Shown here: positions 35,646 to 46,857 of the stretch, in pieces | Position numbering within the stretch: position 1 is the stretch's first letter | Layout: each line of letters starts with the position of its first letter | From: Polytrichum commune | Lineage: Eukaryota > Streptophyta > Polytrichopsida > Polytrichales > Polytrichaceae | Reading direction: 5' to 3' | Length of the DNA: 64,000 nt | Assembly (NCBI GenBank): GCA_950295325.1 | Contig: OX485806.1 | Span: 7,008,001 to 7,072,000, forward strand | Notes under the pieces: model-generated | Databases searched by the model: none | What the model saw: only the letters and a program-made list of their open reading frames with translations | What the model was told of the DNA's origin: nothing | Made by a program: the position numbers and the translations under genes

Positions 35646-37564
35646 CTCCTTAGTCGTTTTTTACTACTTTGATTTTAACAAAATGGTAAACAAAATGGCA
35701 AAATGATTTACCTGGCGCTAGGCATATCCACGACCACGTCGGCGTTTTCTGCCACATAGGACGCCACCTTGGCAAGAAGGTAAGTATTTTACCCACCCTA
35801 GTCCGTTCCCCCTATGTTGACCCTACGTGGACCCTATTGTGTCGTGACGGAGGGGTCCGTCACGACACGACACGACATGACGGCACGACACCGTCATGAC
35901 GTCGCGATAGACAACCCTGTTCTTGGGAAAGGAAGATCGGTGCTTTATAAGTGTTCAATGGTTCAGAACAGGGTTATACACAGTCTCTGAGTGTGAGGCC
36001 ATATAGTTAAAAGTAGATATTTCCTAAGGAAGACTTCACGAGTTCGTCTCCAAAACTCTTCCCGTGTGTGTGTTCGGCCATGTGACTTGGTTGTGGTAAT
36101 CTCAAGCAATCTGATGTGAATTCAACGCAAGTGTTTAAACCACAACTGTCCAATTCTTTTGTAATTCCGATGAGAGAGCAAGTCGAGATCTAAATCATGT
36201 GAAAGGAAGTTGTACGATCCGTGCGAGTCAAATTGTTTAAGCCAGGTTCCTATACCTCATTAGAGTGTGGAACTTTCTTTTGTTGGTTTCTTATTTCCAG
36301 CCTATAGGCTCTGGAAATAGATGTCGGAGATAACAACTTTATGAACCAACCATGATGCTCTTGGGATGTTCGAAAATCACTTTCACTTCGGTTCCGTCGG
36401 CGTCTTCATCGAGAAAATGGAACTTGATTTCGGGGATAAGTCTCTTGATTGGACACAATTCCTGAATCAACTGTATGAATTAACTAGCTTAAGTGAAACT
36501 CTAAAAGTTGCAGCAATGGAGTTTGCTAAATTGCAGTAGCAATTACTACCTGGAGAAAAGGGAAGAACAATTAAACCGCACCGCATCCAGGCGAAGGCAA
36601 CGTGCCTGGTAGAGAAGAAGAAGGAGCCGCGTGCAAGTGAAGTCTGCTGATGGAGTCGTGCGAGAGGGAGAAGCGAGTGCAGTTAACCCATATTGTTTGG
36701 AGGAAGGCTCAAGGGCAAGCATAAAAGGAGGAGTGGCCAGCACCTCGTTCGAGAACTTGACGTTGACTTGGTTACTGGTTACTAGTTATTGGTTACTTGT
36801 TACTAAGACTATGGCCCTCTTTGTGAGACTTGTTACTTGAGACTGGTTACTGGTGATTGTTACTTGGAACTAGACTATGGCCGTGCCATGTAGACTATGG
36901 TCTTGCCATTAGACGCTTTCGGTCCCGGTCCGGTTCAGTTCGCTTCGCTTAGACTCGTTCACTAGGTTCCTGTCACTCGTAACTAGACTTTTGCACATTA
37001 TAACAATTAATTCTAATATATTAAAATTCCATTTGATTTTGATAAGTCTAAAATGACTAAACAGTTTTTCAACTTTGAGATATTGAAGCAAATCAATTAA
37101 TTCATTTGCTTAGAGGTAGGAGAGTCATGTGTGATTGTGATGTTTCCTAACCTGTGGTATGGCTGATAGTCCTTGGTTACTTATCTGAAGAGACTATGGT
37201 CACTTCAAGGAGTTCTTGCCTTGGGTTTTTGAGACTATGGCGTACCCAAGTGTCTATGGCTGAGCTGTGACTCCCTGAATTGCAAAACACATTATAAGAG
37301 TGATGTTACTGATGAGAGTGGGTGGTAAGGGAGTGACTGATCAATTGCATGTACTGCTGCGAGTGACCCTTAATCTTAATTAAATCCATCCTAAAACTCA
37401 CTTCAGAAGTCTTTTTCCCTGTGTTTGTTGTCCTAAATTCATTATAATTCCCTTGTGATCTATCAATTAACTTAATGGTGATCCCTAGATGTAACACATG
37501 ACACTCATTTGGTCTTCCCTGTGTGGTTTTCTTAATTGGAACCCAATCTAAAAACCTATCTACA

Positions 37565-38640
37565 GGTGCAGTGCACCCCCCCTTAAATGAATACTAGACC
37601 ATTCCAATTTGGTCATTTAACCCGAGCCTTCCTCCTAAGCCTAAGTCCTAATCCCACCCTCATTAACTAACTTATAGACTATTCACATTAAATACCAACG
37701 CGCGGACTTAATTCTTAATACAAATCAAAACCAAACACAACACTCTTTTTATGTTTTACTTGGTTAAAAGAATCTCAAATCCTACATACTACCTATCCTA
37801 ATTCTTAAATCAAATATGAGCACCTTATTTGGGCTCATACTAGCATCTACTAACTTAAATCTTTTACTAGCCAACATATTTTTTATACTTCGTTATTTTC
37901 TAACACTATTTAGTTTTCATTTTGGCCAACCTTACCTTTCACTAGAGTTTTGTTTACTCCGGTTGAAGGCCCAAAATCCTTGGTAATTTACCTTCCTCCT
38001 TCTAGGCAAAATGTTAAATGAACTAATTTTTCCTAAATTCCCTATCAATTCTAAATTTTAATGTTAGTATCCTACTTAAAAGTGATCCTACGGAGTGGTA
38101 GACCACTCTAGGGATTCACAAACCACTACATGTGAAGTACAACCACAAATTGTCTCTATATGCAATGAGAAGGATAAAAAGGAGGAAGATGATAACAAAG
38201 ACATTAATTAAGTGAAAATGATACAATATGAAGAGAAAGAACAACCATCTGAGCTGGAGATGGAGGCAAAAAGTACAAATGAAATACTAAGAGAATAACC
38301 CTGAAATGGAAATAAATTTGAAGGTATATAATGTACATTGTATTATGCACACCAAAAATATGATTCCAATAGTATATAATACGAGAAAAATGATTATGTT
38401 TTGTGTGTTTTAGAGCGAATAAAAAATAGCAACATTTTAGAATCTGGCCCGAAATCTTTAACAGTAACCAAATTACTTTCAGCAGAGTTTGGCGATTTAT
38501 GTAAAATTGGATTTATGTCCAAAAATTCTGAAACAAATTGGAGTGAATAAAAATGATATGATATATAGACAAAATGTTTTAAAAAATTAATATGAAAATT
38601 TTAAAACTTTATAGCGATCAAGGTGCATTTTTTTTCTCTC
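37565..38640. other. AT-rich intergenic DNA, nothing recognised
   Basis: No ORF or repeat of note. The border with element B lies at 37564/37565. Confidence 0.5.
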
Positions 38641-39050
38641 TTCCAAAAGGGTAGCCGTTAACGGCCACCCTTTTTTTATTCCAATTTTTGTATTATTTTT
38701 TAAGGCGGCCATTGACGGCCTCCCCTTTTAAGGTTTTAGTCTCCATTTATCAACATGATTTGTTTGAACTAAAATCACACAAATGAATCATTTTCTTTCA
38801 TTCTAAGAGAATGACCGTTAACGGCCTTTTTTTTTTTTTTCATTTCGCTTTATTTTACATATGTGGTTTTTCCTACATATAAACACTCACTTTCTTGAGG
38901 TAAAATTTCCTTCCAAAAGGGTGGCCGTTAACGGCTATCATTTTTTCATGCCACTCTGTTTTACATATGTGGTTTCTTCCACATATAAACACTTACTTAA
39001 AAAAATTGTCTTCCAAAAGGGTAGTCGTTAACAACCAACATTTTTTCGTG
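38640..39050 (+). repeat. About 100-bp repeats carrying CCGTTAACGG
   Basis: Copies of TTCCAAAAGGGTAGCCGTTAACGG or a variant begin at 38641, 38911 and 39011, the last two exactly 100 bases apart. Shortened copies lie near 38706 and 38815. The spacers share ACATATGTGGTTT and CACATATAAACACT words. The 12-base perfect palindrome GCCGTTAACGGC is present at 38654-38665 and 38924-38935. No coding. Confidence 0.7.
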
Positions 39051-39571
39051 TCAGTGGCTCCCGGGATTGTCAAGGTTTGAATAGGCATAACTTCCTCAAC
39101 ACTTGCCCAAATGGGGCAAGTGAGGAGTTCATCGGCATCTACGTGAAACGTAAATGATGATGGAATGGTCGTTTGTTAGCATCAGTGTGGGAGTCCAAAT
39201 TTGACGGAAAGACGGAAATACGGAAATACGGATCCATTTTCTGTATTTTTGCTTACCTTCATGAGGACAATAGGGTCCCTTAGGTTAAAATTTAGGGTAC
39301 TGGGAAATAGGGCGATCTAATCCGTCTTACACGATAAAAAGAAAAGAAAAAGGTATGATTACCGGTCCGGTAAATTGGATTAGGGGGACTGTTTGATCAT
39401 GGTCCGGACCGATGGGCCAGACCGCTGGGCCGGACCAAGTAACGGTTATGCCACGTTCAACTAACAGCCGGAAGAGGAGAGACAGTTACAACGGACTTAT
39501 GATGATGGGGGGGGGGGGGGGAAAGAAAGCCGTTGGTAAAATTGTTAGTAAAACCGTTGGTAAAAACCGCC

Positions 39572-39596
39572 GGAAAACGGTTGGCAACCGTTTTCC
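39572..39596. repeat. 12-bp-arm palindrome GGAAAACGGTTG
   Basis: The arms 39572-39583 and 39585-39596 are exact inverted copies around one G. It lies in the leader of the CCGGA element within a stretch rich in AACGG and CCGTT. Confidence 0.8.
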
Positions 39597-39891
39597 GTTA
39601 AACCAAACGGTAACAGGGGAAGGAAGAGGGAGGAAGGATACTTAAGGGTCCCTTCCTTCTCCTCCCCACTTTTTTTTCTCTCTGTTCACAAAAGGCAAGT
39701 TGTTGAGAGAACGAGTGGTGAGGTTGCCGTCATTTCGAGCCGCCAGCAGTTGGATTGCTGGGACTCCGCACTTTCCAGTCACCGGCAGTTGGCTTGCCGG
39801 GACTCTGTAGCCATTAGCCGGAACAGAGGGAACCCGGAGGGGAGAGAGAAAGTTTCCGTAGTCGAGCCGGAAAGTTAGAAGGGAGAGGAAA

Positions 39892-41896
39892 ATGCCGGAA
39901 GCACGGGAAGAGGATCAGAGGGAACCCATCCCGATTCCGCTCAAAGCCCTCATCCCTGCAATCCCGAGGGAGGATAGGGAGCTACAAGAGCTCGCGGAAG
40001 ATCTCCGGGTGATGGGCTGCGCAGGGTTGCTCTCCAAACCCTGGAACCTCCGCGCAGAAGATATCCTCCGAGAATTCAAATTCGAGAGAGGAAATCAGTG
40101 GCTAGGAACAAAGAGGAGGGATCCGGAAAATTGGACTCCGGATACCTGGAATAGGGTCTACGGGTTTCCTAGGGGGATTGCAGAGGGGTGGGCCGGCCGC
40201 CGCGACGGCCTGTTCGCCGGGAAATTCAAAGGGGACGCGGATCCGAAGGACGGCTTCCACTCCGGGAACTGCCGGAACATGAGAGAGCGAAGGGTGTTAG
40301 AGTTCCTTCTGCCTATCCTTAACCCGGACAAGCCGAAGCGGATTAGCCTTACCATGGCTAACACCCTGTTCGGTGCTATGTCCGGAGTCCGGCCGGTGAA
40401 CTGGGGGCTGATTATCTAGGAAATAGTAGGGCGGGCCATCCCCCATATTGGCCGGAAACCCTCCTTCCTCTCCCCCTTCATTCTGCATCTCTACCAGCAT
40501 TTCGACTGCATCTTGGCAGAGGAGGAGGACCTGCTAACGATAGCGGCGGACGAGGTCACCTACAAGCTCCTTCCGGAAGCCGGAGACCTCGAGACGGAGA
40601 CTTCCAGTGACCCAATCATTCCGGAAGCACCTCCCTCCTCACCCGGGAGCCCGCCGCCCACCATCTCGAGGCCACTCTCTCCTCCTCTTCCTCATCATCA
40701 TCCGGAACCCGGGCCCAGCCGGGAAACCACTTAATGTGGACCTCGCCGCTTGGGACTTTCCGGAAAATCCCTTCAAGCGGGTCCAGGAGGGGATGGAGGA
40801 TCTTCAAAACCAGTACTACCGGTTGGAGCACATCATCCGAGGAGCAAACCAGGCCTTGGACGACTGCGGACCCGGAAATATTCTCTGGGAGTTGGCCAAG
40901 AGAGCGGACCGGAAGGAGCTCGAGCAGGCCAAGACGGAGAATGCTCACCTCACCGCGCAGGTGGCAACCATGAGTCAGAAGAGCGAGGAGATCCGGAAGT
41001 ACCACGCGGAGCAGGCAGTGGTCTTCAGTCGGATCCGGGAGTTGGTGGGGCATCTGGCGGAGATCGTCAATAAGGCGCATCTCTACGACCGGATGATGGA
41101 GTCCGGAGAACCCGCTTCTGCCAGGCAGACCCTCCCCATCCTCGTGAAATATTCATAGACGATGAAGGATCTCATGGCGGAAATCCAGAAAGTGGTTCCG
41201 CCAAGCGGAACACCCCGGCGGGTACTCTATCCGGGTCCGCCTGGATCACCAACCGGAACCCTCTATGAGGTGGTTGGTGAAGTGGCCCTGGTTCAGAATC
41301 CGCCGACGTCTGCCGGACCCAGCCAGCAGGGAGGCGGCTCTCGGCCCGGTAGTTCCGGAGGGGCTCCGGACAGGGTCCACTCCCCACAGGTGAGGAGGAA
41401 GAGCACCGGGTCCGTCCGATCCGGCCGAGGCCAGTCCCCTGTTCCGCGGACTCCGGATAGGGCTAGGACGCCAATTCGGCACCAAACTTCGGGTCGGGAG
41501 GCAACTCCGAGTAGGGGTAAGACCCCTATGACTCAAGCCTCACCGTCTTCTCCTCCGAACTGCCAAATGGTTAGTCCATTCCGTCCGCCACCTTCAAGAG
41601 CGGCCTCCAACAGGGATCCGCGGACTGCTTCGATCTCGGGCGGGCAGAATCCGGAACAGCGTACCGAAAGCGACCCTTCTCCGGTCCAGAGCATTCGGAA
41701 GGGGAGTACAGTTTCCGGAACCCCAGGGACTGAGAGAACCGCGGACTCGGAGGATGAGATTGCCCCTTCTCCGAACATGAGGAGGATGCTCACGCGGCTG
41801 CAGAAGGCATCGCCGGGAGGGGGCTCATCCGCCGTCAGTGGACTCGTCAGTCACTCGAAGGAGGGATCGGCTCAGAAGAAGCACCGCTCTTCTTAG
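39892..41896 (+). pseudogene. Broken gag-like ORF of the CCGGA element
   Basis: It starts MPEAREEDQREPIP. The first frame runs 39892-40734 with an in-frame TAG at 40417-40419 after RPVNWGLII; the sequence beyond (IVGRAIPHIGRKPSFLSPF) plainly continues the same protein. A frame change near 40700-40735, in a proline-rich hinge, leads into a second frame with a helical, coiled-coil-like stretch (QNQYYRLEHIIRGANQALDD to about 41100). That frame is broken by TAG at 41156-41158 and ends at 41896 in a long Ser/Pro/Arg-rich tail. The order globular, coiled coil, disordered basic tail resembles retroelement gag-like proteins. No zinc knuckle or enzyme was seen. Confidence 0.5.
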
Positions 41897-42177
41897 CTTA
41901 GAAGGGCAACTAGATTAGTTAGGCAGAATAGAGGTAGGCAGGTAGGACTTAGGAGTTTTTGAAGATGAGGAATAAAATTCTCCCTTTGATGTGTCAGCGG
42001 AAAATCCGGATCTTGATCCGGGAAATCCGGGAGAACGGGTGTAGTTAGGGTTTTCCTTCGGGGCGGCTACCTGGGCCGCCGCCCTCATATTAGGGTTTTT
42101 GAGCCTCTACTTAAGGCTGAATAAGGAGTTGGGGAAGGGTTCCTTCTCCATTGTTGTATTTCGATTGCTCCTACTCT

Positions 42178-42183
42178 AATAAA
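42178..42183 (+). terminator. Poly(A) signal AATAAA
   Basis: It lies about 280 bases after the last stop of the gag-like ORF, in a T-rich context. Confidence 0.4.
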
Positions 42184-42286
42184 TTACTTGGTTTCTCACT
42201 CCTTGACTTTCCTTGATTGATATTTGCATGAATGATCCGGAGATCGTTAGCGGAGGAGAGAGAGCATGAGGGATAGGCGTTCCGGA

Positions 42287-42835
42287 TAGGACATGGGAGA
42301 GGAGACCCGGATCTGATCCGGTTATTGCCTTGTAGATCCTCTCTGTGTGTAGTGGGAGGGAAACCTCACTAACCTGGATGGTTGAGTAACGTCTAGGTGG
42401 GATAGCCACTGGGAGGATTGGGTGAGATCCGGAAGGGATCCGGACTCACGCCAATCTGATCTTCTGAAGAGGTCCCACCGCCCTTAGATGGACCAATCCG
42501 GAAGGTGGTACGGATCGCCCAGTTAGCTCAGATTGAGTAGAATTCAAGGTAGAGGTAGCCGGATAGATCTGTCGGAAGGAGAAGGGAAGGACCGGATCAG
42601 TAAGGGTTCCAGGTTGGAGGTCACCTCCGGAGTGTAGTGGGAAGAGATCCTCATTGTTCCGGATGTCTGGGTAACGTCCAGGTGAGATAGCCGTGGGGAA
42701 GGTTGGGCAAAGGTCCGGAAGGGATACGGAATTGCGCCAATCTGATCTTCCGAAGAGGTCTCATCGCCGGTAGACGGGACAATCCGGAAAGTGGTACGGG
42801 TCACCCACTCATCCCGTCGAGTCAGATCTCCGGTT
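42287..42835 (+). repeat. Tandem duplication, two copies of about 285 bp
   Basis: GTAGTGGGA begins at 42349 and again at 42634. Between these anchors the same order of words follows in both: GTAACGTC-AGGTG, GATAGCC, GCGCCAATCTGATCTTC (or CACGCC...), GAAGAGGTC and CAATCCGGAA-GTGGTACGG. The copies differ by scattered changes. The array lies downstream of the element's poly(A) signal. Confidence 0.75.
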
Positions 42836-43260
42836 GGAACCCGGACTCCTCTGGTCACTGTGGTCCTAAGAAATAATCCGGATCTCTCTGCGTGACCTGC
42901 CAAGACGGATTGATTGTGAGGGAGTTTCCGGATTCCAATCTTATAAAGGACGTCTTCACCGGAAGGAACTATCTATTCTAGAGGTTAGACATAGAGGGGT
43001 GAGTAAGCTTTATAATTAGGACCTAGAGGTACAATCCGGAAAGGCACACTCCGGAAGAAGACGAAGAGTGCCCCAAAGACCAAAAAATCCGAAAATTTGG
43101 GTTTCCGAAAATTTGGCTAAGGAAGAGGAGATAAGCAGGTACGGAGAGTTCTAGACCTCCTACACTTCACAGAATCCCTGGACGATACTAGGGTCATCCG
43201 GACAAAACCGGATTAGGCACTTAAAAATGCCAATCCGGATATATTGGTGTTCGTGTGTCC

Positions 43261-45118
43261 CCACAATCAGAGATCACATAAGGAAGTTATGATGGTCTGA
43301 AGCTGCTAGGGGCTTCTAGGCCCAGCGGCTAAGGGAAAATGTCTACTTGGCCCCGACTCTTGGTAGAGAGACAAAAGGTTTCTTGACGGTGGTGTAGGGA
43401 CCCTGCCTAGAGTCCTAGAGGCTTATATGGGTGAAATGGTGTGGCCTCACCCACCCGAGGCCGAACGGTACGGCCTCCATGGGCTTTGGCCCAATGTGAG
43501 GGCACAGTTGCCTAGTATGGTTCGGGTTGTTATAGTGGTTCTCCAGCAATGTGATGATCAACATAAGATTGGACTCCCATGGATGGAAGTCCACATCTAA
43601 GAATTTGTTACCGATTAAGGGGTGAGTACCGAAAGCAAAGTAGGAGGGTTGATTGATTCCCCCTTATGAACTATAAGGTCCGGGGTAGGAGGAGCTAACC
43701 ATTAGCATGGCGGAATGCGAAGGGATAGCACTTGTGACCCTTGTTAGAAATGCAAATAGTTAAGATTATTAAGGGGGCTAGCAAGAGTTGCAACAGTAAT
43801 TGTAATATCCATCTTGTTATGAGATTGTAGAACAATAGTTTTTAAATATCACAATTGTCTTTGGTAACCATCGGCCAATACATCTTCAAATTACAACAAT
43901 TCCTTCATTAATTGGTCAATGTTAATTCCAATACAAGACAAATTGTTCATTCATTAATTCCAAGATTTAATTCTTAATCACAACTCATGTAATTAACACC
44001 AATTATTAGGGTCAAGCTATAGTTTTGATTGCCCTGCACAACCTGCAACAACAACAACCACCAGGGTAACACACACACAAGACAATAGTTGATCTGGTTA
44101 GCCTGCACTACACACTCAAAGACCTCGTCTCTAGATTATGTAATCATATAAAACTCCTAAATAAGCCTAGGACAACTTATGCCTAAATCTCCTTTATAAT
44201 CCAAAGTTCATCCTATCTTAAGTTCGTTTAATTTCTCTTAACTCTTCAAATTCCACCGCTAATCAATTGATCAGAAGTGGTTTTTCATCACTTCAGTTGA
44301 TCAGGCTTCTCTCATTAAATCAACTCTTCAAATTTTACTCATATAAGCCTATGGTGTTTATTTCAACTATAATCACACTCGACTAAACAATTTACTCGTT
44401 CCTTTCTTCCACTGCCTCTCACAGGCTCAACTATCATGAATCATTCCACTTCATGGACTGACACTTGGCCTCCTAGCCTACTCTCCCTCTTTTTCTCTGA
44501 ATTGCTCTCGGTTCACCCTCTCGTAGGGAATTCAATAAATGTACTTAACCATGGGCGTAACCTAAGGCTCGACTCTCACAACCTACCCTTCAATGTGTCA
44601 TGGTCACTCGGATCACTGCTCTACGGTGACTCTTGCCTGTAGTTCATCTGACTTCACTCCAAGATAATAGTCTTCTTGCTTTTCTCTTTTCTACCCTAAA
44701 TGCATTATGTAGGGAATCTAAATAATTTTAGTGCATCATTTTATTGCATTTACTTCTCAGTATAGTACGACATCATATTATTTTCCTATTCAATACAAAG
44801 TCGGCAATATCAAGTTTTTTTTTGGTGAAGTGTTGCAACATAATTTGAAAGTTTGAGTGCAGTGTGATTATTTTGAAGCTCTTCACAATGAAATGCATGT
44901 GCACACTTCAAACTTGAAAAGTACCTCTAAGCACCTAGTTTAGGCCCTTTGCAACTATTGCACGTGACACTAAATACCATAAACAGTGTAGTGATAAGGG
45001 ATAAGCTGGTATGAATGGCCAATCAAGGACTTTGGCTTCAAGTGGCATGTTGTGACCCATGGATTGGGGTGCCAATAAAGTAAATTACTCTGAAAGTCAG
45101 GATTGGGTTCATATGTAA
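43261..45118. other. Intergenic, no gene recognised
   Basis: No ORF with a domain. A word TGACACTAAATACCATAAAC plus GTGTAGTG at 44966-44996 recurs at 63892-63920, suggesting another dispersed repeat. Confidence 0.45.
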
Positions 45119-45327
45119 GAGCGTCCCCAGCAGCCTCGCCAAGCTGGAATCAAACGGCATTCCGGGCTTGTAGCTGCCGGGGGCGGAAAAAAGGGATCCC
45201 CAGGAAGGCCCGCCAACGCCATAAGAGGAGAGCGGGCGGGCATAGTTGAAGAGGATTTCCACCATTTTTGCCTCGCTTGCCGTGCATTGAATAAGTCCGC
45301 TACCTAGGAATATCGTCGAAATTAGGT

Positions 45328-46794
45328 ATGTCAGGGTGTAGGGATGCTCACGTCATCGTGGGTGGGGCGAAGCGGAAGGGGAAGAATTTCCTGCCCGAGG
45401 AGGAAGAACAATGTTGCAGGAGTTTCATGTACGTCTCAACAGACGCGCGGCAGGAGATCGGGCAGAAAAAATCTACGTTCTGGGTTGCTGTTGCAGCGCA
45501 TTATGCAAGAAACAAACATGCAGTAGGTCCGGAGCGACCTGCGAGGAGTCTTGAGACGAAGTGGGGCGATCTGAAGGCGAGCATCGCCAAGTTTGTGGGC
45601 TGCTATGAGCAAATCAAAGCCCTCGACAAGAGCGGGCGAACAGACGACGACATCATCGTTGATGCATTGCAGCTTTTTGAGCAAAAGGTGGGGAGGCCAT
45701 TCGCCCACAAACACTGCTAGTTGCTGCTCCGAGATCACCCGCGCTTTGCTGCCATCTTCAAGTCTGTAGGGTCGAAGCGCAAGGCTCCAGGCGCTGCTGG
45801 TGTCGATCTGCCCATTGACAGGAGGGAGGCTAACTCTCCTGAGTTGCAGCCGCGTGAAGGCGTCGACCCCAACGTGAACCTGCACAGGCCACAAGGAGGA
45901 AAGTCAGCTAAGGGTGAACACAAGGAAATGAGGGAGAAGGAAGCAGCCTTGAGGGCGAACGCGAGGGCAACAGCAGATTTTGCAACTGCAACTTTGAAAA
46001 AAGCTGAGCAGATCGCCCAGCAAAATGCCTTCAGCCTCTTCACGCTGGAGGATTCTCTTATCAAATGCAGCGTAGCCCGTAGATGGCTCCTTCTCCGCCG
46101 CCAGCAAGAGCTCAAACGGCTAGAGAAGGAGATGGCGATGGAGGAAGGCGATGTTGTTGAAGGTGGTTCTGATGCTGCTGCGCCGACTGTGGGTGTGCGA
46201 GTGCACACACCCACCATCCCCGGATTTGCTGCCGCACCCACTGCAGATTTCGCTCCCTCCTCGACTCCCCTTTCTCCTTCGCCCCCACTGCAGCCAGATC
46301 TCAATGTAGGGGCCACTATGACGCTCTCAGGTGACGAAGATGAAGACAAAGAGGACGAGGACGAGGGCTCCGATAGCGAGGCAGCCCATTGCCATCGCTA
46401 CCGCAACTTTGAGCCCAGCCTCTACATGCAGAGTGCACTGGAGAAAGCTAGGGCACATCAGGAAGGATATGACAGGTTAGGTGGTCACTTCGATGTCTCC
46501 GCAGAGGATCGAAGTGACATACATGTAGTGAGTGATACGGAAGGGGAAGAGATGTTTAGGGTCCCCCCTTCGCAACGTCGCCACACTGGCGAGAACCCTA
46601 GCCATGAAGCTCAGTTCCTTGAGGCCTTGAAGCAGGTCCTCTGGAATGAGACCCTGGCCTCCGAATATGCATCCAGAAATTGTTTCGGTGTTATTCCTCC
46701 CTCAATGCCAATCCCTCCACCCATCGGTAGTCATTACACCCACATGCCTTGGGCAGCTCCATCGCCTTGGCAACCTGGTGCAAGAGTGTTGTGA
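45328..46794 (+). pseudogene. Harbinger ORF1, trihelix/Myb-like DNA-binding protein, one nonsense codon
   Basis: The ATG at 45328 opens MSGCRDAHVIVGGAKRKGKN. The region up to about residue 125 (EEQCCRSFMYVSTDA, KSTFWVAVAAHY, RSLETKWGDLKASIAKFVGC) matches the Myb/SANT-like domain and NAM-associated pattern of plant Harbinger ORF1 proteins. TAG at 45718-45720 interrupts HKHC*LLLRDHPRF, where the family usually has a tryptophan, and the same frame then stays open to the TGA at 46792-46794. The second half has a basic helical region near 45920-46130, a Pro-rich part, an acidic DEDEDKEDEDEG stretch and a Pro-rich C-terminus. In active elements this protein helps the transposase bind DNA. Confidence 0.7.
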
Positions 46795-46851
46795 GATTTT
46801 GCAAAGGACACTCTCTTGAGTGCTTTTGGTGACGGCAGCCTGCTGGGTTTC

Positions 46852-46857
46852 AATAAA
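46852..46857 (+). terminator. Poly(A) signal of Harbinger ORF1
   Basis: AATAAA lies 57 bases after the ORF1 stop. Confidence 0.5.

Larger units (their letters stand above)
34901..35919. mobile_element. Non-autonomous hAT-type element, 1019 bp
   Basis: The terminal inverted repeats begin CAGGGTTGTCTAT and end ATAGACAACCCTG, extending imperfectly through TGTCGTGACGG-type words. The flanking TTCTTGGG is an exact 8-bp duplication. CAGGG ends with 8-bp duplications are hallmarks of the hAT superfamily. No transposase is encoded. The interior is a C-rich/G-rich monotone with 21-base GTCCGCCCCGTTCCCAACCCC units. It sits inside LTR-like element B and is therefore younger than it. Confidence 0.85.
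33721..37564 (-). mobile_element. LTR-like element B, inverted copy, split by a hAT
   Basis: Read on the minus strand from 37564, it begins TGTAGATAGG and ends TACCACAACA. It follows element A (19437-22111) throughout, for example ATTGGTTCCAATTAAG-like starts, GCCATACCACAGGTTAG near 37150, TTTTATGCTTGCCC near 36720 and AGAGGAACT near 34025. Without the nested 1019-bp insertion and its 8-bp duplication it is about 2.8 kb. The 5-bp flanks (AGGGG left, GGTGC right, + strand) do not match, so it may be a recombination product or its ends may be slightly misplaced. It has no ORF of its own. Confidence 0.55.
39390..43260 (+). mobile_element. CCGGA-saturated retroelement-like unit
   Basis: From about 39390 to 43230 the words CCGGA and TCCGG recur every few tens of bases, in coding and non-coding parts alike, and stop abruptly on both sides. 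The unit holds a broken gag-like ORF (39892-41896), a TACTTAAGG word upstream (39640) and another downstream (42109), and a poly(A) signal AATAAA at 42178-42183. No reverse transcriptase or integrase is present. The ends are not defined and no LTR pair was found. It is best read as a non-autonomous, gag-bearing retroelement. Confidence 0.45.

Noticed and set aside
35083-35706. Pro/Arg-rich and Gly/Arg-rich ORFs of 100-200 codons on both strands
   Set aside because: They lie in the C-rich/G-rich minisatellite of the hAT element; several frames are open at once because stop codons are rare in such sequence.
45721-46794. Separate 357-codon gene starting at 45721
   Set aside because: It begins at TTG immediately after a TAG and is in frame with the upstream trihelix-like ORF; the two are one Harbinger ORF1 with a nonsense codon.
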